Shown one piece after another: positions 1 through 5,589 of a stretch of DNA of 15,813 bases. The notes below the pieces were generated by a model. That model was not told the origin of the DNA and did no database searches. It was given only the letters and a program-made list of their open reading frames with translations. Position 1 is the stretch's first letter; each line of letters opens with the position of its first letter. The DNA comes from Pirellulales bacterium (GTDB lineage Bacteria > Planctomycetota > Planctomycetia > Pirellulales > Thermoguttaceae). The DNA lies in contig DAOWNK010000043.1 of assembly GCA_030642635.1 (NCBI GenBank), positions 1-15,813 on the forward strand, written 5' to 3'. Position numbers and translations under genes: made by a program.

Positions 1-75
1 CGTGTTTTCGCAGAGGCACGGCCGACACGGCCGTGGCACCCAACTCGTTATTTGAACTACGATGGAGCACTGGCT
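1..75. repeat. GC-rich palindromic repeat inside argJ (extends beyond the window)
   Basis: At 17-35 CACGGCCG-ACA-CGGCCGTG forms 8-bp arms around a 3-base loop. On the coding strand the block reads as a peptide ending ATAVSAVPLRKH. From general knowledge this resembles the start of the translated repeat seen across planctomycete genomes (…KHGRDARAT-like). The right boundary near 75 is estimated from where ArgJ similarity stops. The left end lies outside the window. Confidence 0.65.
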
Positions 76-556
76 CGACGGTGCGTCCGGCCAGCTTTGG
101 GACCGTATCGGTGGTCATCATGCCACGCGCGGCTGCAAGGAGCGATTCTTCGTCGGAGCCTAGCAGGCCGGCCGCCGAGGCGATCCCCTGCTCGATCTTC
201 TTCATCGGCAGGAACTCGCCGATTACGCCGGTAGACATAACCAGCGCCTGGTCTTCCTCGGCGCCACATGCAGCGGCGGCCAACGCGGCCATCTTACGCG
301 CGTCCTCCATACCACGCCGGCCGGTGCAGGCGTTGGCCACACCGGAGTTTATCACCACCGCACGAATCCGGTCGCTCGGGGTCCGGCTGCGATCCAGCGC
401 AACCGTTGCACTATGGACCACGTTCTGAGTATAAACCCCCGCGGCGACGGCCGGCACACCAGAAACAACCAGCACAAGGTCGTTTTTTTGCGGATCGCGC
501 TTGATTCGGCAGTGAACGCCGGCCAGTCGATAACCCTTGGGAACGGGAATGGTCAT
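1..556 (-). CDS. argJ: ArgJ, bifunctional ornithine acetyltransferase / N-acetylglutamate synthase (3' end outside window)
   Basis: ArgJ moves the acetyl group from N-acetylornithine to glutamate, closing the cyclic arginine pathway in the cytoplasm. The frame is open from an ATG at 554-556 to the window edge, giving 185 codons. Family hallmarks are the early AGVYTQN segment (usual form AGVFTTN), a region around VVINSGVANACTG, MSTGVIGEFLPM, and MMTTDT at residues 146-151. The autoprocessing Thr motif lies downstream and is not visible. It follows argC by 39 bases in the same direction, so the two are probably co-transcribed. Oddity: from about residue 161 the expected ArgJ strand sequence is replaced by a peptide ending ATAVSAVPLRKH, encoded by a GC-rich palindrome of a type repeated in planctomycete genomes. 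It is in frame, so the gene may carry a tolerated insert. Whether the remainder is intact cannot be seen. No strong Shine-Dalgarno was seen. Confidence 0.9.
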   Translation of the reverse strand, partial: MTIPVPKGYRLAGVHCRIKRDPQKNDLVLVVSGVPAVAAGVYTQNVVHSATVALDRSRTPSDRIRAVVINSGVANACTGRRGMEDARKMAALAAAACGAEEDQALVMSTGVIGEFLPMKKIEQGIASAAGLLGSDEESLLAAARGMMTTDTVPKLAGRTVEPVLHRSSNNELGATAVSAVPLRKH

Positions 557-580
557 TGAGACAATTTTCGTAATTTTTGC

Positions 581-598
581 TAAGCCGCAAGCGGCTTA
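581..598. repeat. Short palindrome TAAGCCGC-AA-GCGGCTTA
   Basis: Perfect 8-bp arms are separated by AA. The element lies in the argC-argJ gap, and its right end supplies the argC stop codon. The same AGCCGCAAGCGGCT core recurs at 2898-2911 and, as longer or partial forms, at 1689-1739, 1771-1780 and 4554-4565. Confidence 0.85.
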
Positions 599-1603
599 CA
601 GCGCTGTCGTTTCCGAGTAACCGTACATCAAATTGAAATTTTGCACCGCGGCGCCGGATGCACCCTTAATAAGGTTGTCCAGACAACTGACGGTCAACAC
701 CCGGCCGCGGATCACCCGCGCGGTGATATCACAAAAGTTCGTCCCGACCGAGTCCTTCGTGCCGGGCAGATGATCTACTACACGAACGAACGGCTCCTCG
801 GCATAGAAGTCGCGCAGCGTCTGGAGCACCTTTTCCTCGCTTACATCCGCGGTGGGTTGTGAATACGTGGTGGTCAGTATTCCACGATCCATGGGAACCA
901 GGTGCGGCGAGAAAATCACCTCGACCGGCGCGGCGGCGGCTGTTCCGAGAATCTGATCGATCTCGGGCGTATGGCGGTGGCGGCCCAGCGCGTAGGCCGA
1001 TACGCTCTCGTTGCACTCCGGGTAATGCGTGGTCAGCTTCAGTGTCCGCCCGGCGCCGGAGACGCCGCTTTTGGCATCGACGATGATTCCTTGCGGCTGG
1101 ATCATCCCCTCTTTCAAAAGCGGCGCCAGCGGCAAAATGGCCCCGGTCGGGTAACAGCCCGGGTTGGCTACAAGCGGGGCGTCGACAATCCGATCGCGGA
1201 ACAACTCCGGCAAGCCGTAAACCACCTTGCCGAGCCGATCCGGGTCGGCGTGTTTTTGGTTGTACCATGTGGCGAAAACCTCCGGATCGTCGAGCCGATA
1301 ATCGGCACTGAAATCGACCACCCGGGTGTCGGTATCCAGCAGATGGATAATCCGCTGCGCACTGGCGCCGTGGGGCAGACAACTAAACACGCACTCGGCC
1401 CTGGCGGCGACCTCCGCCGGGCTGAGGTCTTCCAGGCACAGGTCGAGCCGGCCGGTAAGTGACGGGTGGATCATCGCCACCGGCGGCTGACCCTCCTGAC
1501 GGCTGGTAACCGCGACGATTTCCACATCCGGATGTCGCAGCAGAATCTTGATTAACTCCAAGGCCGTGTAGCCGGTGGCCCCGAGGATGGCAATTTTGGT
1601 CAT
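596..1603 (-). CDS. argC: ArgC, N-acetyl-gamma-glutamyl-phosphate reductase
   Basis: This enzyme reduces N-acetylglutamyl phosphate with NADPH to N-acetylglutamate semialdehyde, the third step of arginine synthesis. The product is 335 residues, a normal length. Visible motifs are the N-terminal nucleotide-binding GATGYTALEL (residues 8-17), FSCLPHGAS, VVDFSADYR, the catalytic cysteine in NPGCYPTG (Cys150), DAKSGVSGAGR, GRHRHTPEI with the conserved histidines, and LPGTKDSVGTNFCD near the end. The open frame continues upstream to 1711, but the extra 36 residues match nothing in ArgC and overlap an inverted repeat. The ATG at 1601-1603, directly before TKIAILGATGYT, is therefore chosen. The TAA stop (596-598) is built from the last bases of a small palindrome. 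argJ follows in the same direction. Confidence 0.96.
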   Translation of the reverse strand: MTKIAILGATGYTALELIKILLRHPDVEIVAVTSRQEGQPPVAMIHPSLTGRLDLCLEDLSPAEVAARAECVFSCLPHGASAQRIIHLLDTDTRVVDFSADYRLDDPEVFATWYNQKHADPDRLGKVVYGLPELFRDRIVDAPLVANPGCYPTGAILPLAPLLKEGMIQPQGIIVDAKSGVSGAGRTLKLTTHYPECNESVSAYALGRHRHTPEIDQILGTAAAAPVEVIFSPHLVPMDRGILTTTYSQPTADVSEEKVLQTLRDFYAEEPFVRVVDHLPGTKDSVGTNFCDITARVIRGRVLTVSCLDNLIKGASGAAVQNFNLMYGYSETTAL

Positions 1604-1688
1604 GATTGCATTGTCTGTGAATAATCCCGGTTGGGTGCAACGGTGCAATATACCCACCCGGCACACATTTCGCCAAGGGGGCCGACAG

Positions 1689-1739
1689 CCGCTTGCGGCT
1701 TCGCAATACACTTACCAAGATCTGCGAAGCCGCAAGCGG
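1689..1739. repeat. 17-bp inverted repeat between argC and the DUF1207 gene
   Basis: CCGCTTGCGGCTTCGCA at 1689-1705 is repeated as its exact reverse complement at 1723-1739 across a 17-base spacer. It lies upstream of both divergent genes. The arm matches the inner core of the composite element at 4554-4570 in 16 of 17 bases. A half copy (CTTGCGGCTA) follows at 1771-1780. It could be a transcribed hairpin or simply a remnant of the mobile repeat family. Confidence 0.85.
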
Positions 1740-1861
1740 TATTTTACCGTAACCCGGTAACACACAACGACTTGCGGCTATTACAATTCCACTTGCAATC
1801 ATCCCGGTAAAAACGTTACACTTGCGCCCCAATTTTTGTCCATACGGAAAGACTCGAAACG

Positions 1862-2833
1862 ATGTCGTGCTGTCGTAATTTGCTTGGGGTGGTAGTATCG
1901 CTCGCACTCTGGGGTGTGCCTGTGTACGGCCAGGTGCAGGCATTGCCGGCATACACTGCCCAGCCAGAACCAACGCCCCAAGAACCGCTGCCGCAGTACA
2001 ATCAAATTGCTCAGATATCCAGCCTGCCGACCACAAACGATCAAACCATGGATGTTAGCCCCATACGGCAAGATTGCCGGATGTGGCAAATTCTGCCCGA
2101 CGGATTGATGTACAAATCGTACATGGCCAGCCGTCGGGAACCACGGTTCTCCACCTATTGGTTCCACGAAAAGGACCATGGCTGGCTATGGGATTCTACG
2201 CTCGGCGGCCGGGTGGGGATACTGCGATACGGCACCACCGACCCGGTCAATCCGCAAGGGTGGCAACTCGACATCGAGGGCGCCGCATTCCCCCGGCTCG
2301 ACATGGAAAACGGCCGCGATATGGTATCGACCGATTTCCGGTTCGGCATCCCCTTGACCAGCCGCGAAGGCCCGTGGGAAACCAAGTTCGGCTACTACCA
2401 CTTAAGCTCGCACCGGGGCGATGAGTACATGGTATTCCATTCCTCGCTGGATCGGATCAACTTCGCCAGGGATTGCCTGGTGCTGGGTGTCGCCTTCCTG
2501 CCGAATCCCGACGTGCGGCTTTACGCGGAGACGGCCTGGGCGTTCTACGTCAACGGCGGGAGCAAACCGTGGGAGTTCCAGTTCGGCATCGACTACAGTC
2601 CTGCCCGACCGTCGGGCTTCCGAGGCGATCCGTTCTTTGCCGTCAACAGTCATATACGGGAGGAAGTAGACTACGGCGGAAATGTCACCGTTCAGACCGG
2701 CTGGCAGTGGCGAGGAGAGTCGGGCCACCTGTTCCGCATCGGTATGCAATACTTCAACGGCATGAGCAACCAGTACCAGTTCTTCAATCTGCATGAAGAG
2801 CAAATCGGTATGGCGCTGTGGTATGACTATTAG
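1862..2833 (+). CDS. DUF1207 family outer-membrane protein
   Basis: A 323-residue exported protein. Residues 1-23 form a signal peptide (hydrophobic stretch LLGVVVSLALWGVPVYG, then Q). A Pro/Gln-rich linker runs to about residue 65. The rest has the alternating, aromatic-rich pattern of an outer-membrane beta barrel (for example WETKFGYYHLSSHRGDEYM and VQTGWQWRG) and ends in WYDY, a terminal aromatic residue as expected for barrel assembly. LYKSY- and EPRFS-like motifs and GWQLDIEGAAFPRLD match the planctomycete DUF1207 family as I remember it. No activity is established for that family. GGAAAG at 1846-1851 is a plausible ribosome binding site for the ATG at 1862. The gene diverges from argC, and its TAG stop runs directly into a G-rich repeat element. 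Confidence 0.85.
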   Translation: MSCCRNLLGVVVSLALWGVPVYGQVQALPAYTAQPEPTPQEPLPQYNQIAQISSLPTTNDQTMDVSPIRQDCRMWQILPDGLMYKSYMASRREPRFSTYWFHEKDHGWLWDSTLGGRVGILRYGTTDPVNPQGWQLDIEGAAFPRLDMENGRDMVSTDFRFGIPLTSREGPWETKFGYYHLSSHRGDEYMVFHSSLDRINFARDCLVLGVAFLPNPDVRLYAETAWAFYVNGGSKPWEFQFGIDYSPARPSGFRGDPFFAVNSHIREEVDYGGNVTVQTGWQWRGESGHLFRIGMQYFNGMSNQYQFFNLHEEQIGMALWYDY

Positions 2834-2946
2834 GGGCTGGGGGCTGGGGGTTGGGGAAGCTGGAAAAGCCCCCGCACTGCGTGCGGGGGCACTGCTAAGC
2901 CGCAAGCGGCTATAATCCCCAATCCCCAGCCCCAATCCCCAGCCCC
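2831..2946. repeat. Composite nested palindromic element, copy A
   Basis: The left arm is a run of G4-5 tracts about every 7 bases (2833-2856). Next come a hairpin with 10-bp arms GCCCCCGCAC/GTGCGGGGGC (2868-2890), the palindrome AGCCGCAAGCGGCT (2898-2911), and a C-rich right arm (2917-2946) roughly complementary to the left one. The core from 2866 to 2912 is found inverted in copy B, at about 40 of 47 identical bases counted by eye. The element starts in the TAG stop of the DUF1207 gene. The inner hairpin could slow or stop transcription, but no T-run follows it on the plus strand. Confidence 0.85.
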
Positions 2947-2951
2947 AAACA

Positions 2952-2981
2952 TGCCCGGCGTCAAGCTGGGCAAGCCGGGCA
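2952..2981. other. Hairpin and the remaining intergenic stretch before the 3167 gene
   Basis: The 333-base gap 2834-3166 holds element A, then this hairpin (arms TGCCCGGC and GCCGGGCA, 14-base loop), then a direct repeat TGTTCCGAT at 2994-3002 and 3026-3034. A similar GGGCAAGCC-centred sequence lies at about 10909-10920. No open frame with coding character and no convincing promoter was found. The gene that follows must be transcribed from here or by read-through. Confidence 0.4.
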
Positions 2982-3166
2982 GTCTCTCTGGATTGTTCCG
3001 ATTATCCGACCGGCCTGTGTGAAACTGTTCCGATCAGGGGTCTTGTGCGTTAAGTTCCGGTTGAATCGGCTCCGATGACTATTCTGTATTTGCCGGTCGT
3101 AGCGGACACGCAAACCTGTCCGGCCGGCTGCTTCAACCAATTCGTCTCGACAGAGGGGATATTATC

Positions 3167-4522
3167 ATGCAAACTCGTTTTCATGTTCAGACTGTTGCAC
3201 TTGCGGCCGCCGTTGTGCTGGGCAGTTGGTTACAGGTTGTCTCGGCCGAGCCGTCGCCGCGTGAAGTGGTGATTGCTCGCCAGGAGGTTCGTGCATCGTT
3301 GGCATCCGCCATGTCCGACGGTGTGCTCAGCCGCCACGAGCATGGTTACATCTTGTGGCGAGCGAAGCAACTACTCGGCGCCGATGAGATCGAGGGCTTG
3401 CAACGCACCTTGGACCGGCTGGCCGAGCCGAGCCAGGCGCCGATGCCGCCGCAGTACGGCAAGTTCAATATCGGCCGATCGACACCGTCCGAACGTGCCG
3501 CCGCAAAGATTCCCGACAACCGGCAGCAGACCGAACTGGTCGCATACCAGCAGCCGGCCAATGCGCAGTCGGATGCGAACGTCGCACCAATGCCCCCGGA
3601 CAGCCCGTTCCTGGAAGAAAACTATGAGGATGATATCGACACGTCGTGCGATGAATGTTGCGATGTGTCGTGTGACGAGTCGTGTGGTTACGAAGACTAC
3701 TGTGGCTGCGGCGGTGTTTTTGCAACGTGTAGCGAAGGTTGGCGACACATCCGGTTCTCGACCACCGTTGAGGCGTTCAGAGGGCCGCTGGACCTGGACA
3801 GCCAGAACGGCAATTTCGGGTTTGGGTTCGCCGTCAACGGCGGGTTCCCGCTGGCAGAGGCACGAGGCATCGGGCTACAAGTGGGCACCAGTGCGGTGCT
3901 CTCCGATCTGCAAGGCACGCAGTTTACCGGCAGCACGATCCGAAACCAGAATTTCACCACGGTCGGCCTGTTCCAGAGAATTCCAACCGCCAATGGATGC
4001 AATTTGAAGTGGGGCTTCGCATTCGACTGGCTCTACGACGACTACTACACTACCTTCAAGATGTCTCAGTGGCGAGTGAAGCTGGCGTATGAGCTGGATT
4101 GCTGCCGCGAGATCGGCATGTGGGCGTGCATCCCAGACAAGGGAGACGATGCTGTAATGAGCGTGGACCCCCATACCGTCAACAGCTTCAAGCCGATCTC
4201 ACAGGGCAACTTCTACTATCGCTGCTGTTGGGAGAACGGGGCCGACACGACCGCCTACGTCGGAATTATCGAGAAGCCGGGCGAGTGTGTCTTCGGCGCA
4301 CGCGCCAGAATCCCGTTCAGCGGACGAATATCGCTGATCGGTAACTTCAACTACGTGCTGCCGGCCGCCAGCGGAGCGGCCGGACAGGACGACGAGATGT
4401 GGCACGTTGCCATAGGATTGGAATTCGTGCCGGGATACGGCGGAAACCGATGCCAAGACCATCGATTCACCCCGCTGATGCCGCTGGCCGATAACGGTAT
4501 CTTCGCCATACGGCAGCGTTGA
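3167..4522 (+). CDS. Secreted planctomycete outer-membrane protein, DUF6666-like
   Basis: A 451-residue exported protein. Residues 1-27 are a signal peptide ending VVSA. Residues 30-90 are helical (EVVIARQEVRASLASAMSDGVLSRHEHGYILWRAKQ, shown here in part as residues 34-68) and look like a short coiled region. Residues 90-150 are a Pro-rich linker. Residues 161-188 contain eight cysteines in 28 positions. From about 195 to the end there are amphipathic strands typical of a beta barrel (FRGPLDLDSQNGNFGFGF, GLQVGTSAVLSDL, WGFAFDWLYDDYY, CCREIGMWA). The GPLDL…NGNFGF start and the CCREIG segment recall the DUF6666 family of planctomycetes. This is recognition from memory and not certain. GAGGGG at 3153-3158 fixes the ATG at 3167. 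The TGA stop is followed within two bases by another repeat element. A porin or surface scaffold is possible, but no function is established. Confidence 0.75.
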   Translation: MQTRFHVQTVALAAAVVLGSWLQVVSAEPSPREVVIARQEVRASLASAMSDGVLSRHEHGYILWRAKQLLGADEIEGLQRTLDRLAEPSQAPMPPQYGKFNIGRSTPSERAAAKIPDNRQQTELVAYQQPANAQSDANVAPMPPDSPFLEENYEDDIDTSCDECCDVSCDESCGYEDYCGCGGVFATCSEGWRHIRFSTTVEAFRGPLDLDSQNGNFGFGFAVNGGFPLAEARGIGLQVGTSAVLSDLQGTQFTGSTIRNQNFTTVGLFQRIPTANGCNLKWGFAFDWLYDDYYTTFKMSQWRVKLAYELDCCREIGMWACIPDKGDDAVMSVDPHTVNSFKPISQGNFYYRCCWENGADTTAYVGIIEKPGECVFGARARIPFSGRISLIGNFNYVLPAASGAAGQDDEMWHVAIGLEFVPGYGGNRCQDHRFTPLMPLADNGIFAIRQR

Positions 4523-4524
4523 AC

Positions 4525-4643
4525 AGGGGCCAGGGGCCAGAGGCCAGGAAGGGAGCCGCTTGCGGATTCGCAGTGCCCCCGCATGCTTCTGCGGGGGCTT
4601 CAATCCCTAATCCCTAGCCCCTGGTCCCTGACCCCTGGCCCCT
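4525..4643. repeat. Composite nested palindromic element, copy B (core inverted relative to copy A)
   Basis: The left arm at 4525-4548 (AGGGGCCAGGGGCCAGAGGC and onward) and the right arm at 4620-4643 are reverse complements in 21 of 24 positions. Between them are AGCCGCTTGCGG (4554-4565) and a hairpin with arms GCCCCCGCA/TGCGGGGGC (4575-4583 and 4590-4598), then C-rich heptads. The module order is the reverse complement of copy A. The element starts two bases after a TGA stop. Confidence 0.85.
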
Positions 4644-4680
4644 TCTCGACCACACACTCCTATCCGCTTGCAGTTTCGGT

Positions 4681-4686
4681 TATAAT
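4681..4686 (+). promoter_or_regulatory. Possible -10 box upstream of the DUF151 gene
   Basis: A perfect TATAAT stands 48 bases before the ATG at 4734, but no acceptable -35 lies 16-18 bases upstream (TCCTAT at 17). It is outside the repeat element. This is a weak candidate only. Confidence 0.25.
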
Positions 4687-4733
4687 GAAGGCATACGCCC
4701 TTCGACTGACCCATTGCATGCGAGGATATCCCA

Positions 4734-5138
4734 ATGCCGGTTCCGATGGAGCTATCGCGGATCATTATCAGTGAAATCAACGACCAGCAGGTCATCTACT
4801 TAAAGGAGATCGACGGAGATCGAACCTTCCCGATACTGATCGGCATCTTCGAGGCGACCAGCATCGACCGCCGCGTGAAGGGGTACCCGTCGCCCAGACC
4901 GCTTACGCACGACCTGATTGTCGGCGTGGTCGAGAGCCTTGGCGCCGAGTTCCAGGACGTTCTTATAAGCGAACTGAAGGAACACACGTATTTCGCCAGG
5001 CTGCGCGTGCGCCACGACGGCGAGTTGATCGAGATAGACGCACGGCCCTCAGACGCCATTGCCGTGGCGGTTACCTGCGAGCCGGCGTTGCCGATCTACG
5101 TGAACGAGGACGTGCTAAACGACGTGCTTGGAGAATAG
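4734..5138 (+). CDS. Bifunctional nuclease (BFN/DUF151) family protein
   Basis: A 134-residue cytoplasmic protein that is essentially one DUF151 domain. Family marks are FPILIGIFEATSIDRRVKG (residues 32-50), RPLTHDLI (55-62), IDARPSDAIAVAV (101-113) and LPIYVNEDVL (119-128). Members of the family include the structurally solved Thermotoga protein and plant BFN proteins reported to have DNase and RNase activity. The physiological role in bacteria is unclear. GAGG at 4722-4725, eight bases before the ATG, supports this start. The gene is separated by a repeat element from the outer-membrane gene upstream, so it is probably transcribed on its own. It converges on the small membrane-protein gene, with 12 bases between the stops. 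Confidence 0.9.
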   Translation: MPVPMELSRIIISEINDQQVIYLKEIDGDRTFPILIGIFEATSIDRRVKGYPSPRPLTHDLIVGVVESLGAEFQDVLISELKEHTYFARLRVRHDGELIEIDARPSDAIAVAVTCEPALPIYVNEDVLNDVLGE

Positions 5139-5150
5139 TTCATTTAGCCC

Positions 5151-5453
5151 TTACTTCCGCCGTCCGAAGCGCGGTTGCAAGACGGCCAGGGCGATAACAA
5201 TGGGAATCGCCAACAAAAACCACCTGGGCCATCTCGCCAATACGATCACCAGCACCGGCACGGCGGCCCAAAGCCAGCCCGGCATGTAATGGAGTTGCGG
5301 ATAGGCGATCCAAAGCATCACCAGTAACGGCCCCACTCGCCAACAGGCCGCCTCCAACTGGTGGCTCCACTCCGACTGCGGCGGCATGATCCAGTAGACA
5401 CACGCACCCGACAACAGCAGCAACGCGATTATTCCAATGATGTGACGACGCAT
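5151..5453 (-). CDS. Small four-helix membrane protein of unknown function
   Basis: The 100-residue product has four hydrophobic stretches at about residues 5-23, 38-54, 58-74 and 77-93. They are separated by short loops carrying charged and tryptophan residues (PQSEWSHQLEAACWRVG, ARWPRW), and the C-terminus is basic (FGRRK). This pattern is that of a real integral membrane protein. The overlapping frame at 5140-5496 on the same strand lacks such organisation and is less likely. I do not recognise a characterised family. The ATG at 5453 has no evident Shine-Dalgarno. The gene starts about 60 bases from the heptad repeat at the end of the HtrA-like gene cluster, and its 3' end converges on the DUF151 gene. 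Confidence 0.7.
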   Translation of the reverse strand: MRRHIIGIIALLLLSGACVYWIMPPQSEWSHQLEAACWRVGPLLVMLWIAYPQLHYMPGWLWAAVPVLVIVLARWPRWFLLAIPIVIALAVLQPRFGRRK

Positions 5454-5514
5454 ATATATTTAACTCAAACTGTAAATGCCGGCATGTGAAAAGCATAATA
5501 AATGTGTGGAAACA

Positions 5515-5589
5515 AGGGATTGGGGATTAGGGATTAGAGTCGAGGTGGAAGACTGGATTCCAATCCCTAATCCCTAATCCCCAATCCCT
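5515..5589. repeat. Heptad inverted repeat (copy C) at the 3' end of an HtrA-like gene
   Basis: AGGGATTGGGGATTAGGGAT and onward (5515-5537) is an exact 23-bp reverse complement of 5567-5589, with a 29-base spacer. The arms are tandem 7-base units (GGGATTG/GGGATTA). The right arm continues as heptads leftward to 5560 and rightward to about 5593. The minus-strand gene is translated through the right arm and spacer and stops in the left arm. Confidence 0.9.

Noticed and set aside
33..428. Plus-strand open frame of 131 codons at the left end
   Set aside because: It lies opposite the argJ frame, which has clear family motifs. The composition is that of a reverse-strand shadow.
902..1462. Plus-strand open frame of 186 codons
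   Set aside because: It lies entirely antisense to the conserved part of argC, with no family resemblance.
1604..1711. N-terminal extension of ArgC (start at 1711)
   Set aside because: The 36 extra residues have no ArgC similarity and overlap the 17-bp inverted repeat. The nucleotide-binding motif begins right after the ATG at 1603.
2868..2890. Simple rho-independent terminator after the DUF1207 gene
   Set aside because: The stem is strong, but no T-run follows on the plus strand. The A-run before it would serve only the opposite strand, and the same hairpin recurs as part of a dispersed element, so it is listed as a repeat.
2402..2935. Minus-strand open frame of 177 codons across the DUF1207 3' end and element A
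   Set aside because: Its N-terminal residues are translated from the repeat, and the remainder is antisense to the DUF1207 barrel.
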